DNA of 39,510 nt, taken from JASMHC01 sp964453855 (GTDB lineage: Bacteria > Pseudomonadota > Alphaproteobacteria > Rhodobacterales > Rhodobacteraceae). Each line of letters opens with the position of its first letter. The first letter of the stretch is position 1. The translations under genes and the position numbers were made by a program. Below are positions 15,745 through 24,504 of the stretch, piece after piece. The stretch spans positions 1 through 39,510 of the forward strand of contig CAYVRN010000021.1 in assembly GCA_964453855.1 (NCBI GenBank), in the 5' to 3' direction. Under the pieces are notes generated by a model, which had not been told where the DNA came from, ran no database searches, and was given only the letters and a program-made list of their open reading frames with translations.

Positions 15745-16842
15745 ATGACTATCCGATATGGACTGATCGGTTCAGGCATGATGGGTCAAGAACACATCCG
15801 AAACCTGAACCTGCTTGATGGTTGTGAAGTAACAGCCGTAGCAGACCCTGATGAAGCCATGCGTAATTTGTCCGTTAAAACATCGGGCAATAAGGCCAAA
15901 GGTTTTGTTGATTATAAAGAGATGCTTTCGGCAGGTCTTTGTGACGCTCTGGTTATCGTGTCCCCCAACGACACCCATCATGGGATCATGATGGACGTGC
16001 TGGATACGAACCTTCCAATCTTGTGTGAAAAACCGATTTGCACGACTTCGGCGCATAGCCGTGAAGTGTTAGCCAAGGCTGAAGGACGGGTAGCGCCCGT
16101 TTGGGTAGCGATGGAGTATCGCTATATGCCTCCAGTACAGCGCCTGATGACCGAGATCGCGAAGGGTACAATTGGCACACCGCGTATGATGGCAATCCGC
16201 GAGCACCGTTTCCCGTTTCTGGAAAAAGTTGGGGACTGGAACCGGTTCAACGAGCGTACTGGCGGAACTCTGGTTGAAAAGTGCTGCCACTTCTGGGACT
16301 TGATGCGACTGACCCTTCAAAGCGATCCTGTGCGTGTTTACGCCTCGGCTGCTGTTGACGAGAACCACGTGGATGAGTCCTATAACGGACGTCAACCCGA
16401 TATTATTGACAACGCCTTTGTGACAGTTGATTTCGAAAACGGCGCGCGGGGCATGCTGGATTTGTGCATGTTTGCCGAAGGCTCGTACTGGCAGGAAGTT
16501 ATATCGGTTACGGGCGCGAAAGCGCGTGTGGATGCGAAAATTCCCGGTCCTGCGCGTTTCTCGATTGATGGAAAAGAGCGCGAGTCCGAGATTGAAATAT
16601 CAGACCGGGCCTCAAAGCTGGTGACGCGTGAAGTCGTCGAAGTGGATCACGCCGTACTGGCAGCTGGTGATCATCACGGATCGACCTTTTTCCAACATCA
16701 AAGGTTCCGCGATCTTGTTAAAAGCGGGCAAGGCCTGCCGGAGGTCAGCCTACATGACGGGCTTTGGTCGGTTATTGTCGGCGAGGCTGCAGAGGAAAGC
16801 GCGCGCACCGGTCAGGCAATCGACATTCGGGGAACAGCATGA
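15745..16842 (+). CDS. Gfo/Idh/MocA-family protein, candidate NAD-dependent sulfoquinovosidase (GH188-like)
   Basis: 365 residues. N-terminal Rossmann fold with GLIGSGMMG (6-14), then EKPIC (95-99) and, in the catalytic alpha/beta domain, VEKCCHFWD (177-185) and DHHGSTFFQHQRF toward the C-terminus. The family includes dehydrogenases and glycosidases that use a tightly held NAD in a transient oxidation. In several sulfoglycolytic operons a member of this family acts as an NAD-dependent sulfoquinovosidase, which would free sulfoquinovose and glycerol from sulfoquinovosyl glycerol. No other glycosidase is visible here, which favours that role, but a plain sugar dehydrogenase is also possible. 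GGAG upstream of the ATG; 3 bp after the isomerase stop. Confidence 0.75.
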   Translation: MTIRYGLIGSGMMGQEHIRNLNLLDGCEVTAVADPDEAMRNLSVKTSGNKAKGFVDYKEMLSAGLCDALVIVSPNDTHHGIMMDVLDTNLPILCEKPICTTSAHSREVLAKAEGRVAPVWVAMEYRYMPPVQRLMTEIAKGTIGTPRMMAIREHRFPFLEKVGDWNRFNERTGGTLVEKCCHFWDLMRLTLQSDPVRVYASAAVDENHVDESYNGRQPDIIDNAFVTVDFENGARGMLDLCMFAEGSYWQEVISVTGAKARVDAKIPGPARFSIDGKERESEIEISDRASKLVTREVVEVDHAVLAAGDHHGSTFFQHQRFRDLVKSGQGLPEVSLHDGLWSVIVGEAAEESARTGQAIDIRGTA

Positions 16843-17825
16843 CAGCCTTCGGCGAAATGCCGGATGGTACAAGGGTCGACCGCGTTGCGATTTCGGGCGG
16901 AGGTTTGACGGCTCACGTTCTGACATACGGAAGCGTTGTTCAGGATCTGCGATTAGAGGGGCATAGCGAACCACTTGTGTTGGGATTCGAAACCTTTGCT
17001 CCTTACCTCACGCACTCGCCTTATTTCGGGGCTACGGCAGGGCGTTGCGCAAATAGAATTCGCGACGGGCATGTTGAATTGAACGGGGTCACGTATCAAC
17101 TGGACTGCAATTTTCTGGGTAAACACAGCTTGCATGGCGGTGCGATCAGCATGGGCAAGCGGGTTTGGCGATTGGACAGTATTACCTCAGAAAGTGTGAC
17201 ACTTTCGATTACCTTGGAAGATGGCGAAATGGGTTATCCGGGGAAACTGGATGCAAAGGTGACGTTTACACTTCTGCCAAGCGGCATTTTCGACATTCAG
17301 ATGACCGCGACCACGGATGCGCCGACGCTGTGCAACTTGGCGCACCACAGTTACTTCAATCTCGGCGGCGACACGATCTCGGAACACCTTTTGCAGGTCG
17401 AAGCCGAGAGCTATCTGCCTTTGGATGAGGAGCTTATCCCGACCGGAGAGATTGCCACAGTTGCCGGCACCCGATTTGATTTTCGATATCCTACCTCAGT
17501 GAGCGCCGCCCGAATGGTTGATCACAACTACTGCTGCTATGCCGAAAGGGGCGATCTGCGCAGGCTCGCAAGATTATTCAACCCGTCGTCTGGCGTGACA
17601 ATGGACGTCGTCTCAACGGAACCGGGATTGCAGGTTTACGATGGTGCGAAAATAGATATCGACCTGAAAGGGTTGATGGGCAAGGGCATGCGTGCGCATG
17701 CGGGAATTGCGCTGGAGCCTCAGATTTGGCCGGATGCCAACCACCATCCAAGTTTTTTTCAGGCGGTTTTGAACCCGGGTGAAACCTATCACCAACACAC
17801 TCAGTACAGATTTTCGAAAGGCTAA
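16839..17825 (+). CDS. Aldose 1-epimerase (GalM/YihR-type mutarotase)
   Basis: 328 residues, normal length for GalM proteins. Motifs: GATAGRCANRI (65-74), general-acid His in CNLAHHSYFNLGG (169/170), and the catalytic base E293 in GIALEPQIWPDA. It converts alpha and beta anomers of an aldose, which would speed entry of released sulfoquinovose into the isomerase step, as YihR does in E. coli. The ATG overlaps the stop of the upstream gene (ATGA), so the two are translationally coupled; this supports a glycosidase-mutarotase pair. Cytoplasmic, no signal peptide. Family sure, substrate inferred. Confidence 0.85.
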   Translation: MTAFGEMPDGTRVDRVAISGGGLTAHVLTYGSVVQDLRLEGHSEPLVLGFETFAPYLTHSPYFGATAGRCANRIRDGHVELNGVTYQLDCNFLGKHSLHGGAISMGKRVWRLDSITSESVTLSITLEDGEMGYPGKLDAKVTFTLLPSGIFDIQMTATTDAPTLCNLAHHSYFNLGGDTISEHLLQVEAESYLPLDEELIPTGEIATVAGTRFDFRYPTSVSAARMVDHNYCCYAERGDLRRLARLFNPSSGVTMDVVSTEPGLQVYDGAKIDIDLKGLMGKGMRAHAGIALEPQIWPDANHHPSFFQAVLNPGETYHQHTQYRFSKG

Positions 17826-17827
17826 AC

Positions 17828-19434
17828 ATGAGCAAGTTCAACGGTTTTATGATCGAAGCCAACTTGATTGGCGGAGACTGGTGCGCGGCTGATGACGGGA
17901 AAACGATCCCCGTGAACAATCCCGCGACTGGGGACATCATCGGGCACGTGCCTGCAAGTGGTGCAGATGAAACCAACCGCGCTATTGCGGCTGCACAAAA
18001 GGCTTTTGAAAGTTACTCGCGCACTGATCTTGGATTCCGTGTGGGTCTGATGCACAAATTGCATGACGCCCTGATGGATAATCAGGAGGACCTTGCCCAG
18101 TTACTGACAGCTGAACAGGGAAAACCGCTTGCCGAGGCGCGAGGCGAAATTGCCATTGGTGCGGCGTATATACGCTGGTTCGCCGAGGAAATCCGCCGCG
18201 CGAAAGGCGAGATCGTTCCTGCTGCTACAAATGACCGCCGTTTGCTGGTCACGCATCATCCGATCGGTGTGGTTGGGGCAATCACTCCCTGGAATTTCCC
18301 ATCTTCAATGCTGGCTCGCAAACTGGGGCCGGCGTTGGCGGCAGGCTGCACCGTTGTTGCGAAACCAGCGACAGCGACACCATATTCGGGGCTTGTATGG
18401 GGCAAGCTTTGTCAGGACGCAGGTTTTCCCGAAGGCGTGGTCAACATTGTCACTGGATCAGCGCGGGCCATTGGGGGGGCTATCATGTCAAACCCGACGG
18501 TTCGAAAAGTGACCTTCACGGGCTCGACCGAGGTTGGCAAAACCCTGATCCGTCAGTCGGCAGATACGGTCAAGAAAGTGTCGATGGAGCTAGGGGGCAA
18601 CGCGCCGTTCATCGTATTCGACGACGCCGACATCGATGCGGCCATCGAAGGTGCAATGATCGCGAAATATCGCAACATGGGTCAGACCTGCGTGTGTACC
18701 AATCGATTTTATGTTCAGGCCGGCATTCACGATGCTTTTGTCGAACGTCTACGCGAAGCAACAGCGGCGCTTGTCGTTNNNNNNNNNNNNNNNNNNNNNN
18801 NNNNNNNNNNNNNNNNNNNNNNNNNNNNNNNNNNNNNNNNNNNNNNNNNNNNNNNNNNNNNNNNNNNNNNNNNNNNNNCATTCACGATGCTTTTGTCGAA
18901 CGTCTACGCGAAGCAACAGCGGCGCTTGTCGTTGGAAACGGCGCTGATGCGGGCGTCCATCAAGGTCCGTTGATCGACGAAGCGGCAGTTGAGAAAGTGG
19001 AAGAGATGATTGCCGACGCGACCTCGAAGGGAGGGACCGTCGTGCAAGGTGGCAGGCGTCATGGCAATGGTGGCACGTTCTTTGAACCCACCGTAATTAC
19101 CGGCGCAACATCCAACATGCAGTTTGCCACAGAAGAGATTTTCGGACCGCTTTCCGCCGTCTTTAAGTTCGAGGCTGAGGAGGAGGCTATCGCAGCTGCC
19201 AACGCGACCGAGTACGGTCTTGCCGCCTATGCCTATACCACCGATCTGGGGCGCGCCTTCCGTCTGAATGACAGGCTGGAATACGGACTGATCGGTATAA
19301 ATTCGGGCCTGATTACCACCGTTGAAGCCCCATTCGGCGGCCTTAAAGAAAGCGGTATGGGAAAAGAAGGTGGCAGTCAGGGGCTCGAAGATTACTTGGC
19401 AACGAAATACACATGTCTCGCGGGGCTGAAGTGA
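17828..19434 (+). CDS. Aldehyde dehydrogenase (candidate 3-sulfolactaldehyde dehydrogenase), interrupted by an artificial gap
   Basis: NAD(P)-dependent aldehyde dehydrogenase of the succinate-semialdehyde (GabD) type. Motifs: TPWNFP (153-158), FTGSTEVGK, catalytic base E254 in MELGGNAP, nucleophile C288 in GQTCVC, and EIFGP plus KESGMG toward the end. A 100-N gap splits the gene, but the 55 bp before it are repeated exactly after it. Merging the copies removes 155 positions, restores one frame and gives a normal 483-residue enzyme. The proposed substrate is 3-sulfolactaldehyde from the aldolase, oxidised to sulfolactate as by SlaB/GabD enzymes. It starts 2 bp after the mutarotase stop and its own stop overlaps the next start. 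Confidence 0.8.
18724..18778 (+). repeat. 55-bp exact direct repeat, left copy at gap edge
   Basis: Identical to 18879-18933 and abutting the N run. Equal to a typical de Bruijn k-mer length, so it is best read as an unresolved contig-end overlap, not a biological duplication. Confidence 0.95.
18779..18878. other. Assembly gap of 100 N
   Basis: A run of exactly 100 N inside the aldehyde dehydrogenase gene. The conventional length means true size is unknown; the flanking 55-bp duplication implies that no sequence is missing. Confidence 0.95.
18879..18933 (+). repeat. 55-bp exact direct repeat, right copy at gap edge
   Basis: Second copy of 18724-18778. Reading frame continues correctly when the two copies are merged. 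Confidence 0.95.
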
Positions 19435-20348
19435 TGATCCTTATCACCGAATTCATGGACGAAGCGCAGGTCGCACGCCTTGCCGGAGAACATCCTACGC
19501 GCTATGCACCGGATCTGGCCGACCGACAGGAGGATATTCCTGCATTGATGTCGGGCATCAGGGCGTTGATCGTACGAAACCGGACGCAAGTGACAGAAGC
19601 TTTGCTTGATAGCGCCCCTGATCTAAAGATCGTTGGACGTCTGGGGGTAGGGCTGGATAATATTGATCTTTCCGCATGCGCTGATCGTGGCATTGAAGTG
19701 ATCCCCGCAACCGGCGCAAACACACTGTCAGTTGCGGAATACGTGGTGACAAACGCGCTCGTCCTGCTTCGCGGCGCGTATCTGTCACAAGATAGAATGC
19801 TTGCCGGAGAATGGCCAAGATCCGACCTGTCGGGAAGAGAAGCGGCCGGTAGAGTTCTGGGTCTCATAGGTTTTGGAGCGATCGCGCAGGAAACCGCAAG
19901 GTTGGGAAGAGCGATGGGAATGCAGGTCTGCGCCTATGACCCGCACCTTCCCGACGAGCATTCTGCATGGTCGGAGGTGGAACGCTTGGACCTTGAGGGC
20001 GTTTTGTCAAAAGCCGATGCGGTCAGCCTTCATGTTCCTCTGACCTCTGAAACTCGCCATATTCTGAATAGTTCAAAGCTCGCCTTGCTGAAGCCTGATG
20101 CTGTGCTGATAAACGCCGCGCGCGGCGGGGTGGTCGACGAGGCTGCGCTGGTGGCTCATATGAAATCCGGGCACATTGCAGGTGCGGCACTGGATGTATT
20201 CGAGGTAGAGCCACTAACAAAAGAAAGCGCGGCTAAATTCGAGGGTGTGAATAACCTGATCCTGACGCCGCATATTGCAGGTGTGACCGAGGACAGCAAT
20301 GTACGCGTAAGCGAGATGATCGCAAGCGAGGTGTTGAGTAGGCTTTGA
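19434..20348 (+). CDS. slcC: D-2-hydroxyacid dehydrogenase, SlcC-like ((S)-sulfolactate dehydrogenase candidate)
   Basis: 304 residues of the SerA-like 2-hydroxyacid dehydrogenase family. NAD-binding GLIGFGAIAQ (143-152), GVGLDNID (71-78), and catalytic R230, E259 and H280 are in place. The N-terminus MILITEFMDEA looks, from memory, like SlcC of Chromohalobacter, which oxidises (S)-sulfolactate to sulfopyruvate. Following a candidate sulfolactaldehyde dehydrogenase, this would be the next step. The ATG overlaps the upstream stop (TGATG). It is the last gene of the operon and its stop is 5 bp from the end of convergent glpK. D-3-phosphoglycerate or another 2-hydroxyacid are alternatives; the gene symbol is tentative. 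Confidence 0.7.
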   Translation: MILITEFMDEAQVARLAGEHPTRYAPDLADRQEDIPALMSGIRALIVRNRTQVTEALLDSAPDLKIVGRLGVGLDNIDLSACADRGIEVIPATGANTLSVAEYVVTNALVLLRGAYLSQDRMLAGEWPRSDLSGREAAGRVLGLIGFGAIAQETARLGRAMGMQVCAYDPHLPDEHSAWSEVERLDLEGVLSKADAVSLHVPLTSETRHILNSSKLALLKPDAVLINAARGGVVDEAALVAHMKSGHIAGAALDVFEVEPLTKESAAKFEGVNNLILTPHIAGVTEDSNVRVSEMIASEVLSRL

Positions 20349-20353
20349 GAATT

Positions 20354-21832
20354 TCAGAAGCTCATTGTGGCGGTCACGGCGCGCTGCCACGCCGAGTATT
20401 TTCTGTCACGGGTTTCTGCGTCCATTTGAGGCTCGAAACTCTGCTCCAATGCCCAAGTCGCAGCAAAGTCTTCTTTGTCGGGGTATAGCCCCGCGCGACT
20501 GCCTGCCAGCCAGGCTGCGCCAAGTGCTGTTGTCTCTAGCACCTTGGGGCGGTCCACTCGGGCGTCGATGATGTCCGAGAGGAACTGCATCGTGTAATCC
20601 GAAGCGCTCATGCCGCCGTCCACGCGCAGGACCGCGTCGCTCGCACCGCCCATATCGGCTTGCATTGCAGTCAAAAGATCTCGCGTTTGGTAGCCCACAC
20701 TTTCAAGCGCGGCGCGGGCGAGTTCTTCAGTTCCAGAGCCACGGGTCAAGCCGAACACAGCACCACGGCACTCAGGGTTCCAATAGGGTGCACCAAGCCC
20801 GGTAAATGCGGGTACCAACACCACGTTCTGCGCCGGATCGGCGCCTTCGGCCAATGGCTGGGTCTCGTTTGCCGCGCGTATGATCTTTAGCCCGTCGCGC
20901 AGCCATTGCACCACGGCGCCCGCGATGAAGATCGACCCCTCCAGCGCATAGGTTGGCTTGCCATCAAGTTGGTAAGCGATGGTCGTCAGCAGGCGGTTCT
21001 GCGAGCGGACAGGCGTATCGCCCGTGTTAATCAACGCAAAGCATCCCGTGCCATAGGTGGATTTTAGCATGCCGGGCTGGAAACAGGCCTGCCCGACAGT
21101 GGCGGCCTGCTGATCACCCGCGATACCAAGGATCGGAATCGAACGGCCAAAAAGATCCGCGCGCGTTTCGCCGAAATCGGCGGCACAATCACGGACCTCG
21201 GGCAACATCGACATGGGAATCCCCAGTCGGTCACATATGGTCTTGGACCAGCGCCCCTTGCGAATGTCATAGAGCATAGTACGCGCTGCATTGGTCGCGT
21301 CGGTCAGATGCTGCTTGCCACCTGTCAGGTTCCAAACCAACCAGGTATCGACTGTACCAAAGATCAGATCCCCAGCCTCTGCCCTGACGCGCGCACCTTC
21401 AACATTGTCTAGAATCCAAGCCAATTTGGTGGCACTGAAATAAGGGTCTAGCAAAAGGCCTGTGCGTTCTGTCACGGTTTCCTCGAAACCATCGGCCTTA
21501 AGTGCGTTACACAAAGCCGATGTGCGACGGTCCTGCCAAACAATGGCATTATAGATCGGTTTTCCTGTATTGCGGTCCCAGACCAGCGTGGTTTCTCGTT
21601 GGTTGGTTATACCTATCGCTGCAATCTCGGCTCCACCGGATTTCTCGATGGCAGAGCGGCAAGTTGCCGTCGTGGTGGCCCAAAGATCCGCCGGGTCATG
21701 CTCAACCCAGCCGCTGTCCGGAAAATGTTGTGCGAATTCTTCCTGTGCCGATGCGACAGCATTCATCTTTTCGTCAAACACGATAGCACGCGTCGATGTC
21801 GTGCCCTGATCAATTGCCAGAATGTGAGTCAT
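20354..21832 (-). CDS. glpK: Glycerol kinase
   Basis: 492 residues, standard length. FGGY-family kinase with the phosphate-binding N-terminus (LAIDQGTTSTRA), the substrate segment GITNQRETT, KSTYGTGCF, and AFTGLGAPYW...CRGAVFGLTRG, all typical of GlpK. It phosphorylates glycerol to glycerol 3-phosphate in the cytoplasm. AAGGAG precedes the ATG, 12 bp after the glpD stop, so the order of transcription is glpD-glpK. No glpF or glycerol ABC transporter is present in the window. It converges on the sulfosugar-type operon, and glycerol released from sulfoquinovosyl glycerol would be its natural substrate here (inference). Confidence 0.95.
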   Translation of the reverse strand: MTHILAIDQGTTSTRAIVFDEKMNAVASAQEEFAQHFPDSGWVEHDPADLWATTTATCRSAIEKSGGAEIAAIGITNQRETTLVWDRNTGKPIYNAIVWQDRRTSALCNALKADGFEETVTERTGLLLDPYFSATKLAWILDNVEGARVRAEAGDLIFGTVDTWLVWNLTGGKQHLTDATNAARTMLYDIRKGRWSKTICDRLGIPMSMLPEVRDCAADFGETRADLFGRSIPILGIAGDQQAATVGQACFQPGMLKSTYGTGCFALINTGDTPVRSQNRLLTTIAYQLDGKPTYALEGSIFIAGAVVQWLRDGLKIIRAANETQPLAEGADPAQNVVLVPAFTGLGAPYWNPECRGAVFGLTRGSGTEELARAALESVGYQTRDLLTAMQADMGGASDAVLRVDGGMSASDYTMQFLSDIIDARVDRPKVLETTALGAAWLAGSRAGLYPDKEDFAATWALEQSFEPQMDAETRDRKYSAWQRAVTATMSF

Positions 21833-21844
21833 AAGCGCTTCTCC

Positions 21845-23443
21845 TTATTCTGCCGCCGTGGGTGTGGATTGGCGGTGTCGAGTCATCCAGTCATCAAGGT
21901 CCTGAGTCTGCTCTTTTGTCAAATGCAACCCAAGTTTGCTGCGCCGCCAGATCACGTCTTCTGCCGTACGTGCGTATTCATTTTTCATGAGCCATGTGAT
22001 CTCAACCTCGGTCAGCGTTGCACCGAAATCCTTCCCGAGATCAGTTGCTTTCTGTGCATCTCCAAGGATTTGTGACGCTTCCGTGCCATAGGCCCGAACC
22101 AGGCGTTTGGCCCAGAAATCAGTCAGGAATGGGAAGCGGGATTGCAGATCGGAAATCAGCGCGGCGACTCCATTCACTGGGAAATTGCCACCGGGTAGCG
22201 GAACTCCAGCTGTCCATTTTCCTTTTGGAAGCGGCAGGTGTTCCCCTATCTTCTGCATCGCACTTTCGGCTAGACGACGATAGGTCGTGATCTTGCCACC
22301 GAAGATATTGAGAACCGGCGCGCCCGCGCTGGTGTCGATCTTAAGCGTGTAATCGCGCGTTGCCGCAGTGGCGCTGCTGGCCCCGTCGTCATAAAGCGGA
22401 CGGACACCGGAATAGCTCCAGACTACGTCATCGCGATTCAGTTTCCGCTTAAAATACTGGTTTGCAAAGCTCAGCAGGTAATCCTGTTCCTCGGGTGTGC
22501 ACTCCGGCTTTACCGACGGGTCGGCGTGCTCCGCATCGGTCGTGCCAATTAGTGTGAAATCGGTCTCATAGGGTATGGCAAAGACGATCCGCCCATCCGT
22601 GCCTTGAAAAAAATAGCATTTGTCATGATCGTAAAGCTTGCGGGTCACGATATGTGAGCCGCGCACCAAGCGCACGTCTTCGCGAGAGTTCAACCGCATC
22701 TTGGTCTGGATGATATCACCAACCCAAGGTCCGCCAGCATTCACCAACATACGCGCATGAAAAGTATGTAACTCATCAGTTTCGGTATTGCGCGTTTCAA
22801 TGCGCCAGATACCGTTTTCGCCTGTGGCATTGATAACCTGAGTGCGGGTCATGATCCGTGCCCCGCGTGTCTGCGCGTCGCGTGCATTAAGCACCACGAG
22901 GCGCGAGTCCTCGACCCAGCAATCGGAATACTCATAGGCTTTGACAAATCGTTCTTGAAGCGGGTCACCTTCCCTAGTGCCGGTCAGGTCCAATGTCGCG
23001 GTGCCCGGAAGGATCTTTCGTCCGCCCAGATTGTCATACAAAAACAGCCCCAGCCGGATCAGCCACGCGGGCCTGCGTCCCTTCATCCAGGGCATGAAAA
23101 AGCTAAGTAGTTTCGAGGTCGGTGTATCCGCTTCAAAGCGCATATCTTCATGGTAAGGCAGCACAAATCGCATCGGCCAACTGATATGCGGCATCGCCTT
23201 CAAAAGCGTCTCCCGCTCGATCAGCGCCTCGCGCACCAGTCGGAATTCGAAATACTCAAGGTAGCGCAAACCGCCATGAAACAGCTTGGTCGAGGCGGAC
23301 GACGTGGCCGAAGCAAGATCGTTCATTTCGGCCAAAGCCACCGTCAGCCCGCGCCCGGCGGCATCACGTGCAATGCCGCACCCATTGATGCCGCCCCCAA
23401 TGATGAAAAGGTCTTTGATCTCTGTATCAGCCGGTTGTCCCAC
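21845..23443 (-). CDS. glpD: FAD-dependent glycerol-3-phosphate dehydrogenase
   Basis: 532 residues. N-terminal FAD-binding GGGINGCGIARDAAGRG, then SSASTKLFHGGLRYLE, and a C-terminal DAO_C-like domain; normal size for GlpD. It oxidises glycerol 3-phosphate to DHAP at the membrane, passing electrons to quinone. I chose GTG at 23443 because AGAGGA lies about 8 bp upstream and the protein then begins shortly before the FAD motif; a frame from 23548 would add 35 residues unlike the family. First gene of the glpDK operon, divergent from glpR. DHAP produced here joins DHAP from the aldolase at 13326. Confidence 0.93.
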   Translation of the reverse strand: MGQPADTEIKDLFIIGGGINGCGIARDAAGRGLTVALAEMNDLASATSSASTKLFHGGLRYLEYFEFRLVREALIERETLLKAMPHISWPMRFVLPYHEDMRFEADTPTSKLLSFFMPWMKGRRPAWLIRLGLFLYDNLGGRKILPGTATLDLTGTREGDPLQERFVKAYEYSDCWVEDSRLVVLNARDAQTRGARIMTRTQVINATGENGIWRIETRNTETDELHTFHARMLVNAGGPWVGDIIQTKMRLNSREDVRLVRGSHIVTRKLYDHDKCYFFQGTDGRIVFAIPYETDFTLIGTTDAEHADPSVKPECTPEEQDYLLSFANQYFKRKLNRDDVVWSYSGVRPLYDDGASSATAATRDYTLKIDTSAGAPVLNIFGGKITTYRRLAESAMQKIGEHLPLPKGKWTAGVPLPGGNFPVNGVAALISDLQSRFPFLTDFWAKRLVRAYGTEASQILGDAQKATDLGKDFGATLTEVEITWLMKNEYARTAEDVIWRRSKLGLHLTKEQTQDLDDWMTRHRQSTPTAAE

Positions 23444-23673
23444 GCGGTTTTCCTCTATGCGGGTAGTACGGTTCTTATGTGACAGCCGCAGAAATCGCGC
23501 AACAACATTTTTCGATAATGTTCCTTTTTGTTCCTTATTCCGCCGCAAGTATGATTTTAAAAGCCAAACGCAGACGATATGAGCCTATTGGCGGAAAAGA
23601 GAAGAATTTTAGTTGCTTTTTCGTTCGTTTTAGAGAATCTCCTGCTAAAATTAATTTGGTGAAAAGTCAGATC
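23444..23673. promoter_or_regulatory. Divergent glpD/glpR control region
   Basis: 230-bp intergenic region. It holds two direct copies of TGTTCCTT spaced 10 bp apart (23519-23526 and 23529-23536) and a TTTCGTT at 23619-23625, the same half-site as in the operator at 11304. A GlpR operator is likely somewhere here; the exact site is not certain. Confidence 0.4.
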
Positions 23674-24447
23674 ATGTCACAAACATTCCGCCATCCTGAA
23701 ATACTGGAGATTGCGCGCCGCGAGGGCAAGGTGACCGTTGAAGGACTTGCTCGGCATTTTGACGTGACGCTGCAAACTATTCGCCGTGACCTTACAGACC
23801 TTGCTGATGCAGGGCGACTGGCACGCGTTCATGGAGGAGCTGTACTTCCTTCCGGGACAACAAACATCGATTACGAAGAGCGCCGCGCGTTAAAGTCTGA
23901 AGCCAAAAGAGCGATGGCGCGCGCGTGTGCGAGGGAAATCCCCAACGGGATATCTCTGTTCCTCAATCTCGGCACTTCGACCGAAGCGGTGGCGCAAGAG
24001 CTTCTGCACCATAAAAACCTTATGGTTGTGACCAACAACATGAATGTAGCCAATATCCTTGCAGCGAATAGCGACTGTGAGATTTTCGTGACGGGCGGGC
24101 AATTACGCCGTGCGGATGGCGGGCTAGTAGGCAATCTCGCGGCCGAAACGATCCGGCAGTTCAAATTCGACCTAGCAGTGATCGGCTGCTCGGCACTAGA
24201 CCTTGAAGGGGACATTCTGGATTTCGACATACAGGAAGTCAGCGTCAGCCAAACCATCTTGCGCCAATCACGTAAGACCTTTCTTATGGCTGACCAATCA
24301 AAATTGTCCCGCAGTGCTCCGGCGCGGATCGCTTCACTTGCTGATATCGACGGATTTTTCACCGATCAGCCGCCGCCCAAAGTACTGGCCACCTTGTGTG
24401 AAAAGTGGCGTACAAAGGTCGTTATCGCCCACAAGGAAATCGGTTAA
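23674..24447 (+). CDS. glpR: DeoR-family regulator of glycerol genes, GlpR
   Basis: 257 residues, the usual GlpR length. N-terminal helix-turn-helix ILEIARREGKVTVEGLARHF with recognition helix TLQTIRRDLTDL, followed by RVHGGAVLP. The DeoRC effector domain includes LNLGTSTEAVAQEL and DIQEVSVSQTILRQS. Divergent placement next to glpD makes repression of glpDK, relieved by glycerol 3-phosphate, the natural prediction. The ATG at 23674 fits the family N-terminus (MSQTFRHPEIL); an upstream GTG at 23659 is possible, and neither has a strong ribosome-binding site. It is a paralogue-level relative of the DeoR protein at 11342. Confidence 0.9.
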   Translation: MSQTFRHPEILEIARREGKVTVEGLARHFDVTLQTIRRDLTDLADAGRLARVHGGAVLPSGTTNIDYEERRALKSEAKRAMARACAREIPNGISLFLNLGTSTEAVAQELLHHKNLMVVTNNMNVANILAANSDCEIFVTGGQLRRADGGLVGNLAAETIRQFKFDLAVIGCSALDLEGDILDFDIQEVSVSQTILRQSRKTFLMADQSKLSRSAPARIASLADIDGFFTDQPPPKVLATLCEKWRTKVVIAHKEIG

Positions 24448-24504
24448 TCTCACATTAAACCTCTATCGGTTGCTCGCATCTGGATTTGAGTGAAGAGAGC
24501 ATCA

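Noticed and set aside
18397..19434. Frame running through the N gap as an alternative reading of the aldehyde dehydrogenase
   Set aside because: The apparent frame is a product of the 100-N filler and the duplicated 55 bp; the merged sequence gives one normal gene.
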